From: Loxodes magnus
Taxonomy: Eukaryota; Ciliophora; Karyorelictea; Loxodida; Loxodidae
DNA length: 64,000 nucleotides
Direction: 5' to 3'
NCBI GenBank assembly: GCA_946699065.1
Contig: CAMPDV010000858.1
Coordinates: 1-64,000, forward strand
The notes beneath the pieces are model-generated. The model was given only the letters and a program-made list of their open reading frames with translations. It did not search any database and was not told the DNA's origin. Position 1 is the stretch's first letter; every line of letters starts with the position of its first letter. Shown in pieces: positions 1 through 10,060 of the stretch. The position numbers and the translations under genes were made by a program.

Positions 1-3000
1 GACTATGGAACGTCAAGACAGGTACCTGTAAGACCATGAGTGGTCACACTAGTTGTGTATATGCTGTGGCTATATCCAGTGATTTAGAGTTCATCGTATC
101 GGGAAGTTATGATTATACGGTGAGACTATGGGACGTCAAGACAGGTACCTGTAAGACCATGAGTGGTCACACTAGTTGTGTATATGCTGTGGCTATATCC
201 AGTGATTCAGAGTTCATCGTATCGGGAAGTTATGATTATACGGTGAGACTATGGAACGTCAAGACAGGTACCTGTAAGACCATGAGTGGTCACACTAGTT
301 GTGTATCTGCTGTGGCTATATCCAGTGATTCAGAGTTCATCGCATCGGGAAGTTATGATTATACGGTGAGACTATGGAACGTCAAGACAGGTACCTGTAA
401 GACCATGAGTGGTCACACTAGTTGTGTATATGCTGTGGCTATATCCAGTGATTCAGAGTTCATCGTATCGGGAAGTTATGATTATACGGTGAGACTATGG
501 AACGTCAAGACAGGTACCTGTAAGACCATGAGTGGTCACACTAGTTGTGTATATGCTGTGGCTATATCCAGTGATTCAGAGTTCATCGTATCGGAAAGTT
601 ATGATTATACGGTGAGACTATGGAACGTCAAGACAGGTACCTGTAAGACCATGAGTGGTCACACTAGTTGTGTATATGCTGTGGCTATATCCAGTGATTC
701 AGAGTTCATCGTATCGGGAAGTTATGATTATACGGTGAGACTATGGGACGTCAAGACAGGTACCTGTAAGACCATGAGTGGTCACACTAGTTGTGTATAT
801 GCTGTGGCTATATCCAGTGATTCAGAGTTCATCGTATCGGGAAGTTATGATTATACGGTGAGACTATGGAACGTCAAGACAGGTACCTGTAAGACCATGA
901 GTGGTCACACTAGTTGTGTATATGCTGTGGCTATATCCAGTGATTCAGAGTTCATCGTATCGGGAAGTTATGATTATACGGTGAGACTATGGAACGTCAA
1001 GACAGGTACCTGTAAGACCATGAGTGGTCACACTAGTTGTGTATATGCTGTGGCTATATCCAGTGATTCAGAGTTCATCGTATCGGGAAGTTATGATTAT
1101 ACGGTGAGACTATGGGACGTCAAGACAGGTACCTGTAAGACCATGAGTGGTCACACTAGTTGTGTATATGCTGTGGCTATATCCAGTGATTCAGAGTTCA
1201 TCGTATCGGAAAGTTATGATTATACGGTGAGACTATGGAACGTCAAGACAGGTACCTGTAAGACCATGAGTGGTCACACTAGTTGTGTATATGCTGTGGC
1301 TATATCCAGTGATTCAGAGTTCATCGTATCGGGAAGTTATGATTATACGGTGAGACTATGGAACGTCAAGACAGGTACCTGTAAGACCATGAGTGGTCAC
1401 ACTAGTTGTGTATATGCTGTGGCTATATCCAGTGATTCAGAGTTCATCGTATCGGGAAGTTATGATTATACGGTGAGACTATGGAACGTCAAGACAGGTA
1501 CCTGTAAGACCATGAGTGGTCACACTAGTTGTGTATCTGCTGTGGCTATATCCAGTGATTCAGAGTTCATCGCATCGGGAAGTTATGATTATACGGTGAG
1601 ACTATGGAACGTCAAGACAGGTACCTGTAAGACCATGAGTGGTCACACTAGTTGTGTATATGCTGTGGCTATATCCAGTGATTCAGAGTTCATCGTATCG
1701 GGAAGTTATGATTATACGGTGAGACTATGGAACGTCAAGACAGGTACCTGTAAGACCATGAGTGGTCACACTAGTTGTGTATATGCTGTGGCTATATCCA
1801 GTGATTCAGAGTTCATCGTATCGGAAAGTTATGATTATACGGTGAGACTATGGAACGTCAAGACAGGTACCTGTAAGACCATGAGTGGTCACACTAGTTG
1901 TGTATATGCTGTGGCTATATCCAGTGATTCAGAGTTCATCGTATCGGGAAGTTATGATTATACGGTGAGACTATGGGACGTCAAGACAGGTACCTGTAAG
2001 ACCATGAGTGGTCACACTAGTTGTGTATATGCTGTGGCTATATCCAGTGATTCAGAGTTCATCGTATCGGGAAGTTATGATTATACGGTGAGACTATGGA
2101 ACGTCAAGACAGGTACCTGTAAGACCATGAGTGGTCACACTAGTTGTGTATATGCTGTGGCTATATCCAGTGATTCAGAGTTCATCGTATCGGGAAGTTA
2201 TGATTATACGGTGAGACTATGGAACGTCAAGACAGGTACCTGTAAGACCATGAGTGGTCACACTAGTTGTGTATCTGCTGTGGCTATATCCAGTGATTCA
2301 GAGTTCATCGTATCGGGAAGTTATGATTATACGGTGAGACTATGGAAAGTCAAGACAGGTACCTGTAAGACCATGAGTGGTCACACTAGTTGTGTATCTG
2401 CTGTGGCTATATCCAGTGATTTAGAGTTCATCGTATCGGGAAGTTATGATTATACGGTGAGACTATGGAACGTCAAGACAGGTACCTGTAAGACCATGAG
2501 TGGTCACACTAGTTGTGTATATGCTGTGGCTATATCCAGTGATTTAGAGTTCATCGTATCGGGAAGTTATGATTATACGGTGAGACTATGGGACGTCAAG
2601 ACAGGTACCTGTAAGACCATGAGTGGTCACACTAGTTGTGTATATGCTGTGGCTATATCCAGTGATTCAGAGTTCATCGTATCGGGAAGTTATGATTATA
2701 CGGTGAGACTATGGAACGTCAAGACAGGTACCTGTAAGACCATGAGTGGTCACACTAGTTGTGTATCTGCTGTGGCTATATCCAGTGATTCAGAGTTCAT
2801 CGCATCGGGAAGTTATGATTATACGGTGAGACTATGGAACGTCAAGACAGGTACCTGTAAGACCATGAGTGGTCACACTAGTTGTGTATATGCTGTGGCT
2901 ATATCCAGTGATTCAGAGTTCATCGTATCGGGAAGTTATGATTATACGGTGAGACTATGGAACGTCAAGACAGGTACCTGTAAGACCATGAGTGGTCACA

Positions 3001-3602
3001 CTAGTTGTGTATATGCTGTGGCTATATCCAGTGATTCAGAGTTCATCGTATCGGAAAGTTATGATTATACGGTGAGACTATGGAACGTCAAGACAGGTAC
3101 CTGTAAGACCATGAGTGGTCACACTAGTTGTGTATATGCTGTGGCTATATCCAGTGATTCAGAGTTCATCGTATCGGGAAGTTATGATTATACGGTGAGA
3201 CTATGGGACGTCAAGACAGGTACCTGTAAGACCATGAGTGGTCACACTAGTTGTGTATATGCTGTGGCTATATCCAGTGATTCAGAGTTCATCGTATCGG
3301 GAAGTTATGATTATACGGTGAGACTATGGAACGTCAAGACAGGTACCTGTAAGACCATGAGTGGTCACACTAGTTGTGTATATGCTGTGGCTATATCCAG
3401 TGATTCAGAGTTCATCGTATCGGGAAGTTATGATTATACGGTGAGACTATGGAACGTCAAGACAGGTACCTGTAAGACCATGAGTGGTCACACTAGTTGT
3501 GTATATGCTGTGGCTATATCCAGTGATTCAGAGTTCATCGTATCGGGAAGTTATGATTATACGGTGAGACTATGGGACGTCAAGACAGGTACCTGTAAGA
3601 CC
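1..3602 (+). repeat. 20-unit higher-order repeat, 9+ units copied
   Basis: Bases 1-1142 and 2461-3602 carry the same succession of variants (units 1-9 and 21-29), displaced by exactly 2460 bp (20 units). Shared markers are Leu17-Asp33, then Ala21 with Ser9, then Glu23. A weaker 10-unit echo links units 3-8 with 13-18. Confidence 0.85.
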
Positions 3603-6600
3603 ATGAGTGGTCACACTAGTTGTGTATCTGCTGTGGCTATATCCAGTGATTCAGAGTTCATCGTATCGGGAAGTTATGATTATACGGTGAGACTATGGAA
3701 CGTCAAGACAGGTACCTGTAAGACCATGAGTGGTCACACTAGTTGTGTATATGCTGTGGCTATATCCAGTGATTCAGAGTTCATCGTATCGGGAAGTTAT
3801 GATTATACGGTGAGACTATGGAACGTCAAGACAGGTACCTGTAAGACCATGAGTGGTCACACTAGTTGTGTATATGCTGTGGCTATATCCAGTGATTCAG
3901 AGTTCATCGTATCGGGAAGTTATGATTATACGGTGAGACTATGGAACGTCAAGACAGGTACCTGTAAGACCATGAGTGGTCACACTAGTTGTGTATATGC
4001 TGTGGCTATATCCAGTGATTCAGAGTTCATCGTATCGGAAAGTTATGATTATACGGTGAGACTATGGAACGTCAAGACAGGTACCTGTAAGACCATGAGT
4101 GGTCACACTAGTTGTGTATATGCTGTGGCTATATCCAGTGATTCAGAGTTCATCGTATCGGGAAGTTATGATTATACGGTGAGACTATGGGACGTCAAGA
4201 CAGGTACCTGTAAGACCATGAGTGGTCACACTACTGTTGTATCATCTGTGGCTATATCCAGTGATTCAGAGTTCATCGTATCGGGAAGTTATGATTATAC
4301 GGTGAGACTATGGAACGTCAAGACAGGTACCTGTAAGACCATGAGTGGTCACACTACTGTTGTATCTGCTGTGGCTATATCCAGTGATTTAGAGTTCATC
4401 GTATCGGGAAGTTATGATTATACGGTGAGACTATGGAAAGTCAAGACAGGTACCTGTAAGACCATGAGTGGTCACACTAGTTGTGTATATGCTGTGGCTA
4501 TATCCAGTGATTCAGAGTTCATCGTATCGGGAAGTTATGATTATACGGTGAGACTATGGAACGTCAAGACAGGTACCTGTAAGACCATGAGTGGTCACAC
4601 TAGTTGTGTATATGCTGTGGCTATATCCAGTGATTCAGAGTTCATCGTATCAAAAAGTTATGATTATACGGTGAGACTATGGAACGTCAAGACAGGTACC
4701 TGTAAGACCATGAGTGGTCACACTAGTTGTGTATATGCTGTGGCTATATCCAGTGATTCAGAGTTCATCGTATCGGGAAGTTATGATTATACGGTGAGAC
4801 TATGGGACGTCAAGACAGGTACCTGTAAGACCATGAGTGGTCACACTAATGTTGTATCATCTGTGGCTATATCCAGTGATTCAGAGTTCATCGTATCGGG
4901 AAGTTATGATTATACGGTGAGACTATGGAACGTCAAGACAGGTACCTGTAAGACCATGAGTGGTCACACTACTGTTGTATCTGCTGTGGCTATATCCAGT
5001 GATTTAGAGTTCATCGTATCGGGAAGTTATGATTATACGGTGAGACTATGGAAAGTCAAGACAGGTACCTGTAAGACCATGAGTGGTCACACTAGTTGTG
5101 TATATGCTGTGGCTATATCCAGTGATTCAGAGTTCATCGCATCGGGAAGTAATGATTATACGGTGAGACTATGGAACGTCAAGACAGGTACCTGTAAGAC
5201 CATGAGTGGTCACACTAGTTGTGTATATGCTGTGGCTATATCCAGTGATTCAGAGTTCATCGTATCGGGAAGTTATGATTATACGGTGAGACTATGGAAC
5301 GTCAAGACAGGTACCTGTAAGACCATGAGTGGTCACACTAGTTGTGTATATGCTGTGGCTATATCCAGTGATTCAGAGTTCATCGTATCGGGAAGTTATG
5401 ATTATACGGTGAGACTATGGGACGTCAAGACAGGTACCTGTAAGACCATGAGTGGTCACACTAGTTGTGTATATGCTGTGGCTATATCCAGTGATTCAGA
5501 GTTCATCGTATCGGGAAGTTATGATTATACGGTGAGACTATGGAACGTCAAGACAGGTACCTGTAAGACCATGAGTGGTCACACTAGTTGTGTATATGCT
5601 GTGGCTATATCCAGTGATTCAGAGTTCATCGTATCGGAAAGTTATGATTATACGGTGAGACTATGGAACGTCAAGACAGGTACCTGTAAGACCATGAGTG
5701 GTCACACTAGTTGTGTATATGCTGTGGCTATATCCAGTGATTCAGAGTTCATCGTATCGGGAAGTTATGATTATACGGTGAGACTATGGGACGTCAAGAC
5801 AGGTACCTGTAAGACCATGAGTGGTCACACTACTGTTGTATCATCTTTGGCTATATCCAGTGATTCAGAGTTCATCGTATCGGGAAGTTATGATTATACG
5901 GTGAGACTATGGAACGTCAAGACAGGTACCTGTAAGACCATGAGTGGTCACACTACTGTTGTATCTGCTGTGGCTATATCCAGTGATTTAGAGTTCATCG
6001 TATCGGGAAGTTATGATTATACGGTGAGACTATGGAACGTCAAGACAGGTACCTGTAAGACCATGAGTGGTCACACTAGTTGTGTATATGCTGTGGCTAT
6101 ATCCAGTGATTCAGAGTTCATCGTATCGGGAAGTTATGATTATACGGTGAGACTATGGGACGTCAAGACAGGTACCTGTAAGACCATGAGTGGTCACACT
6201 AATGTTGTATCATCTGTGGCTATATCCAGTGATTCAGAGTTCATCGTATCGGGAAGTTATGATTATACGGTGAGACTATGGAACGTCAAGACAGGTACCT
6301 GTAAGACCATGAGTGGTCACACTAGTTGTGTATATGCTGTGGCTATATCCAGTGATTCAGAGTTCATCGTATCGGGAAGTTATGATTATACGGTGAGACT
6401 ATGGGACGTCAAGACAGGTACCTGTAAGACCATGAGTGGTCACACTAATGTTGTATCATCTGTGGCTATATCCAGTGATTCAGAGTTCATCGTATCGGGA
6501 AGTTATGATTATACGGTGAGACTATGGAACGTCAAGACAGGTACCTGTAAGACCATGAGTGGTCACACTAGTTGTGTATATGCTGTGGCTATATCCAGTG

Positions 6601-8813
6601 ATTCAGAGTTCATCGTATCAAAAAGTTATGATTATACGGTGAGACTATGGAACGTCAAGACAGGTACCTGTAAGACCATGAGTGGTCACACTAGTTGTGT
6701 ATATGCTGTGGCTATATCCAGTGATTCAGAGTTCATCGTATCGGGAAGTTATGATTATACGGTGAGACTATGGGACGTCAAGACAGGTACCTGTAAGACC
6801 ATGAGTGGTCACACTAATGTTGTATCATCTGTGGCTATATCCAGTGATTCAGAGTTCATCGTATCGGGAAGTTATGATTATACGGTGAGACTATGGAACG
6901 TCAAGACAGGTACCTGTAAGACCATGAGTGGTCACACTACTGTTGTATCTGCTGTGGCTATATCCAGTGATTTAGAGTTCATCGTATCGGGAAGTTATGA
7001 TTATACGGTGAGACTATGGAAAGTCAAGACAGGTACCTGTAAGACCATGAGTGGTCACACTAGTTGTGTATATGCTGTGGCTATATCCAGTGATTCAGAG
7101 TTCATCGCATCGGGAAGTAATGATTATACGGTGAGACTATGGAACGTCAAGACAGGTACCTGTAAGACCATGAGTGGTCACACTAGTTGTGTATATGCTG
7201 TGGCTATATCCAGTGATTCAGAGTTCATCGTATCGGGAAGTTATGATTATACGGTGAGACTATGGAACGTCAAGACAGGTACCTGTAAGACCATGAGTGG
7301 TCACACTAGTTGTGTATATGCTGTGGCTATATCCAGTGATTCAGAGTTCATCGTATCGGGAAGTTATGATTATACGGTGAGACTATGGGACGTCAAGACA
7401 GGTACCTGTAAGACCATGAGTGGTCACACTAGTTGTGTATATGCTGTGGCTATATCCAGTGATTCAGAGTTCATCGTATCGGGAAGTTATGATTATACGG
7501 TGAGACTATGGAACGTCAAGACAGGTACCTGTAAGACCATGAGTGGTCACACTAGTTGTGTATATGCTGTGGCTATATCCAGTGATTCAGAGTTCATCGT
7601 ATCGGAAAGTTATGATTATACGGTGAGACTATGGAACGTCAAGACAGGTACCTGTAAGACCATGAGTGGTCACACTAGTTGTGTATATGCTGTGGCTATA
7701 TCCAGTGATTCAGAGTTCATCGTATCGGGAAGTTATGATTATACGGTGAGACTATGGGACGTCAAGACAGGTACCTGTAAGACCATGAGTGGTCACACTA
7801 CTGTTGTATCATCTGTGGCTATATCCAGTGATTCAGAGTTCATCGTATCGGGAAGTTATGATTATACGGTGAGACTATGGAACGTCAAGACAGGTACCTG
7901 TAAGACCATGAGTGGTCACACTACTGTTGTATCTGCTGTGGCTATATCCAGTGATTTAGAGTTCATCGTATCGGGAAGTTATGATTATACGGTGAGACTA
8001 TGGAACGTCAAGACAGGTACCTGTAAGACCATGAGTGGTCACACTAGTTGTGTATCTGCTGTGGCTATATCCAGTGATTCAGAGTTCATCGTATCGGGAA
8101 GTTATGATTATACGGTGAGACTATGGGACGTCAAGACAGGTACCTGTAAGACCATGAGTGGTCACACTAGTTGTGTATCTGCTGTGGCTATATCCAGTGA
8201 TTCAGAGTTCATCGTATCGGGAAGTTATGATTATACGGTGAGACTATGGGACGTCAAGACAGGTACCTGTAAGACCATGAGTGTTCACACTAGTTATGTA
8301 TCTGCTGTGGCTATATCCAGTGATTCAGAGTTCATCGTATCGGGAAGTAATGATTATACGGTGAGACTATGGGACGTCAAGACAGGTACCTGTAAGACCA
8401 TGAGTGGTCACACTACTGTTGTATCATCTGTGGCTATATCCAGTGATTCAGAGTTCATCGTATCGGGAAGTTATGATTATACGGTGAGACTATGGAACGT
8501 CAAGACAGGTACCTGTAAGACCATGAGTGGTCACACTACTGTTGTATCTGCTGTGGCTATATCCAGTGATTTAGAGTTCATCGTATCGGGAAGTTATGAT
8601 TATACGGTGAGACTATGGAAAGTCAAGACAGGTACCTGTAAGACCATGAGTGGTCACACTAGTTGTGTATATGCTGTGGCTATATCCAGTGATTCAGAGT
8701 TCATCGTATCGGGAAGTTATGATTATACGGTGAGACTATGGAACGTCAAGACAGGTACCTGTAAGACCATGAGTGGTCACACTAGTTGTATCATCTGTGG
8801 CTATATCCAGTGA
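3..8813 (+). CDS. Giant WD40-repeat protein, 5'-partial, 71 complete blades
   Basis: This is the longest uninterrupted reading segment. The frame is open from base 3, so the true start lies upstream; the Met at 36 is only the first residue of the first complete unit. It holds 71 complete units and ends at TGA 8811-8813 in a 121-bp unit (start 8769) whose 2-base deletion shifts the frame. WD40 blades form closed beta-propellers, usually of seven, that act as binding platforms; 71 blades would make about ten. No signal peptide, membrane segment or second domain is visible. Most units have Asn or Asp at 33; units 19, 36, 41, 57 and 70 have Lys33. Glu23 marks units 5, 10, 15, 25, 33, 46 and 62, and Lys23 marks units 38 and 54. 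Thr6-Val7 or Asn6-Val7 variants begin at unit 35. The missing N-terminus could carry a NACHT or other domain, but that cannot be seen. Confidence 0.6.
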   Translation, partial: LWNVKTGTCKTMSGHTSCVYAVAISSDLEFIVSGSYDYTVRLWDVKTGTCKTMSGHTSCVYAVAISSDSEFIVSGSYDYTVRLWNVKTGTCKTMSGHTSCVSAVAISSDSEFIASGSYDYTVRLWNVKTGTCKTMSGHTSCVYAVAISSDSEFIVSGSYDYTVRLWNVKTGTCKTMSGHTSCVYAVAISSDSEFIVSESYDYTVRLWNVKTGTCKTMSGHTSCVYAVAISSDSEFIVSGSYDYTVRLWDVKTGTCKTMSGHTSCVYAVAISSDSEFIVSGSYDYTVRLWNVKTGTCKTMSGHTSCVYAVAISSDSEFIVSGSYDYTVRLWNVKTGTCKTMSGHTSCVYAVAISSDSEFIVSGSYDYTVRLWDVKTGTCKTMSGHTSCVYAVAISSDSEFIVSESYDYTVRLWNVKTGTCKTMSGHTSCVYAVAISSDSEFIVSGSYDYTVRLWNVKTGTCKTMSGHTSCVYAVAISSDSEFIVSGSYDYTVRLWNVKTGTCKTMSGHTSCVSAVAISSDSEFIASGSYDYTVRLWNVKTGTCKTMSGHTSCVYAVAISSDSEFIVSGSYDYTVRLWNVKTGTCKTMSGHTSCVYAVAISSDSEFIVSESYDYTVRLWNVKTGTCKTMSGHTSCVYAVAISSDSEFIVSGSYDYTVRLWDVKTGTCKTMSGHTSCVYAVAISSDSEFIVSGSYDYTVRLWNVKTGTCKTMSGHTSCVYAVAISSDSEFIVSGSYDYTVRLWNVKTGTCKTMSGHTSCVSAVAISSDSEFIVSGSYDYTVRLWKVKTGTCKTMSGHTSCVSAVAISSDLEFIVSGSYDYTVRLWNVKTGTCKTMSGHTSCVYAVAISSDLEFIVSGSYDYTVRLWDVKTGTCKTMSGHTSCVYAVAISSDSEFIVSGSYDYTVRLWNVKTGTCKTMSGHTSCVSAVAISSDSEFIASGSYDYTVRLWNVKTGTCKTMSGHTSCVYAVAISSDSEFIVSGSYDYTVRLWNVKTGTCKTMSGHTSCVYAVAISSDSEFIVSESYDYTVRLWNVKTGTCKTMSGHTSCVYAVAISSDSEFIVSGSYDYTVRLWDVKTGTCKTMSGHTSCVYAVAISSDSEFIVSGSYDYTVRLWNVKTGTCKTMSGHTSCVYAVAISSDSEFIVSGSYDYTVRLWNVKTGTCKTMSGHTSCVYAVAISSDSEFIVSGSYDYTVRLWDVKTGTCKTMSGHTSCVSAVAISSDSEFIVSGSYDYTVRLWNVKTGTCKTMSGHTSCVYAVAISSDSEFIVSGSYDYTVRLWNVKTGTCKTMSGHTSCVYAVAISSDSEFIVSGSYDYTVRLWNVKTGTCKTMSGHTSCVYAVAISSDSEFIVSESYDYTVRLWNVKTGTCKTMSGHTSCVYAVAISSDSEFIVSGSYDYTVRLWDVKTGTCKTMSGHTTVVSSVAISSDSEFIVSGSYDYTVRLWNVKTGTCKTMSGHTTVVSAVAISSDLEFIVSGSYDYTVRLWKVKTGTCKTMSGHTSCVYAVAISSDSEFIVSGSYDYTVRLWNVKTGTCKTMSGHTSCVYAVAISSDSEFIVSKSYDYTVRLWNVKTGTCKTMSGHTSCVYAVAISSDSEFIVSGSYDYTVRLWDVKTGTCKTMSGHTNVVSSVAISSDSEFIVSGSYDYTVRLWNVKTGTCKTMSGHTTVVSAVAISSDLEFIVSGSYDYTVRLWKVKTGTCKTMSGHTSCVYAVAISSDSEFIASGSNDYTVRLWNVKTGTCKTMSGHTSCVYAVAISSDSEFIVSGSYDYTVRLWNVKTGTCKTMSGHTSCVYAVAISSDSEFIVSGSYDYTVRLWDVKTGTCKTMSGHTSCVYAVAISSDSEFIVSGSYDYTVRLWNVKTGTCKTMSGHTSCVYAVAISSDSEFIVSESYDYTVRLWNVKTGTCKTMSGHTSCVYAVAISSDSEFIVSGSYDYTVRLWDVKTGTCKTMSGHTTVVSSLAISSDSEFIVSGSYDYTVRLWNVKTGTCKTMSGHTTVVSAVAISSDLEFIVSGSYDYTVRLWNVKTGTCKTMSGHTSCVYAVAISSDSEFIVSGSYDYTVRLWDVKTGTCKTMSGHTNVVSSVAISSDSEFIVSGSYDYTVRLWNVKTGTCKTMSGHTSCVYAVAISSDSEFIVSGSYDYTVRLWDVKTGTCKTMSGHTNVVSSVAISSDSEFIVSGSYDYTVRLWNVKTGTCKTMSGHTSCVYAVAISSDSEFIVSKSYDYTVRLWNVKTGTCKTMSGHTSCVYAVAISSDSEFIVSGSYDYTVRLWDVKTGTCKTMSGHTNVVSSVAISSDSEFIVSGSYDYTVRLWNVKTGTCKTMSGHTTVVSAVAISSDLEFIVSGSYDYTVRLWKVKTGTCKTMSGHTSCVYAVAISSDSEFIASGSNDYTVRLWNVKTGTCKTMSGHTSCVYAVAISSDSEFIVSGSYDYTVRLWNVKTGTCKTMSGHTSCVYAVAISSDSEFIVSGSYDYTVRLWDVKTGTCKTMSGHTSCVYAVAISSDSEFIVSGSYDYTVRLWNVKTGTCKTMSGHTSCVYAVAISSDSEFIVSESYDYTVRLWNVKTGTCKTMSGHTSCVYAVAISSDSEFIVSGSYDYTVRLWDVKTGTCKTMSGHTTVVSSVAISSDSEFIVSGSYDYTVRLWNVKTGTCKTMSGHTTVVSAVAISSDLEFIVSGSYDYTVRLWNVKTGTCKTMSGHTSCVSAVAISSDSEFIVSGSYDYTVRLWDVKTGTCKTMSGHTSCVSAVAISSDSEFIVSGSYDYTVRLWDVKTGTCKTMSVHTSYVSAVAISSDSEFIVSGSNDYTVRLWDVKTGTCKTMSGHTTVVSSVAISSDSEFIVSGSYDYTVRLWNVKTGTCKTMSGHTTVVSAVAISSDLEFIVSGSYDYTVRLWKVKTGTCKTMSGHTSCVYAVAISSDSEFIVSGSYDYTVRLWNVKTGTCKTMSGHTSCIICGYIQ
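2250..6062 (+). repeat. 31-unit core block, copy 1 (copy 2 at 16260-20072)
   Basis: Units 19-49 of the first segment match units 2-32 of the segment at 16098 in order, displaced by 14010 bp. The one protein difference I found is Val11 to Leu (GTG to TTG at 5847-5849). The copied string runs from a Lys33 unit through Leu17, Ala21, Glu23, Lys23 and Asn25 marker units. A third copy lies at 26954-30766, with its 18th unit (29045) of the ordinary type instead of Thr6-Val7/Lys33. A fourth, truncated copy is at 21177-22898. Confidence 0.85.
4587..8030 (+). repeat. 16-unit displaced duplication inside the first segment
   Basis: Units 38-49 (4587-6062) and 54-65 (6555-8030) share the same 12-unit order, displaced by 1968 bp. 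Both begin with the rare Lys23 unit, in which the TCGGGA of codons 22-23 reads TCAAAA. This insertion explains why the first segment is longer than its relatives at 16 and 26 kb, which have one copy. Confidence 0.85.
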
Positions 8814-9222
8814 TTTAGAGTTCATCGTATCGGGAAGTTATGATTATACGGTGAGACTATGGAACGTCAAGACAGGTACCTGTAAGACCATGAGTGGTCA
8901 CGCTAGTTGTGTATATGCTGTGGCTATATCCAGTGATTCAGAGTTCATCGTATCGGGAAGTTATGATTATACGGTGAGACTATGGAACGTCAAGACAGGT
9001 ACCTGTAAGACCATGAGTGGTCACACTAGTTGTGTATATGCTGTGGCTATATCCAGTGATTCAGAGTTCATCGTATCGGGAAGTTATGATTATACGGTGA
9101 GACTATGGAACGTCAAGACAGGTACCTGTAAGACCATGAGTGGTCACACACATTATGTATATGCTGAGGCTATATCCAGTGATTTAGAGTTCATGTATCG
9201 GGAAGTTATGATTATACGGTGA
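8773..9222 (+). pseudogene. WD40 fragment, 149 codons
   Basis: The frame resumes after the 2-base deletion at 8769. It contains the rest of that unit, an Ala5 unit (8890), an ordinary unit (9013), and a His6-Tyr7 unit with Glu11 (9136) that carries the 1-base deletion. It overlaps the preceding segment by 41 bases only because the two frames differ. Confidence 0.7.
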
Positions 9223-10060
9223 GACTATGGAACGTCAAGACAGGTACCTGTAAGACCATGAGTGGTCACACTAGTTATGTATATGCTGTGGCTATATCCA
9301 GTGATTTAGAGTTCATCGTATCGGGAAGTAATGATTATACGGTGAGACTATGTGACTTCAAGACAGGTACCTGTAAGACCATGAGTGGTCACACACATTA
9401 TGTATATGCTGTGGCTATATCCAGTGATTCAGAGTTCATCGTATCGGGAAGTTATGATTATACGGTGAGACTATGGAACGTCAAGACAGGTACCTGTAAG
9501 ACCATGAGTGGTCACACTAGTTGTATCATCTGTGGCTATATCCAGTGATTTAGAGTTCATCGTATCGGGAAGTTATGATTATACGGTGAGACTATGGAAC
9601 GTCAAGACAGGTACCTGTAAGACCATGAGTGGTCACACACATTATGTATATGCTGTGGCTATATCCTGTGATTCAGAGTTCATCGTATCGGGAAGTTATG
9701 ATTATACGGTGAGACTATGGAACGTCAAGACAGGTACCTGTAAGACCATGAGTGGTCACACTAGTTGTGTATATGCTGTGGCTATATCCAGTGATTCAGA
9801 GTTCATCGTATCGGGAAGTTATGATTATACGGTGAGACTATGGGACGTCAAGACAGGTACCTGTAAGACCATGAGTGGTCACACTAGTTGTGTATCTGCT
9901 GTGGCTATATCCAGTGATTTAGAGTTCATCGTATCGGGAAGTTATGATTATACGGTGAGACTATGGAACGTCAAGACAAGTACCTGTAAGACCATGAGTG
10001 GTCACACTACTGTTGTATCATCTGTGGCTATATCCAGTGATTTAGAGTTCATCGTATCGG
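9136..10060 (+). repeat. Block B, copy 1 (copy 2 at 31871-32795)
   Basis: The order His6-Tyr7/Glu11 with 1-base deletion, Cys32-Asp-Phe34 unit, His6-Tyr7 unit, 121-bp unit, His6-Tyr7/Cys15 unit, Asp33 unit, Ser37 unit, Thr6-Val7 unit is repeated 22735 bp downstream (185 units). The match ends inside the last unit, where copy 1 has Asn25/Asn27 and copy 2 has Tyr25/Tyr27. Both frameshifts are inherited. Confidence 0.85.
9219..9548 (+). pseudogene. WD40 fragment, 109 codons
   Basis: Two complete units. The first (9258) replaces the structural Trp32 with Cys and has Phe34 (TGT GAC TTC), a combination shared only with 31993. The second (9381) is of the His6-Tyr7 type. The segment ends in the 121-bp unit at 9504. 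The leading GTG is codon 29 of the previous unit, not a plausible initiation site. Confidence 0.7.

Noticed and set aside
36..38. ATG at 36 as the gene start
   Set aside because: The frame is open upstream to base 3 and encodes the end of another blade. This Met recurs at the start of most units.
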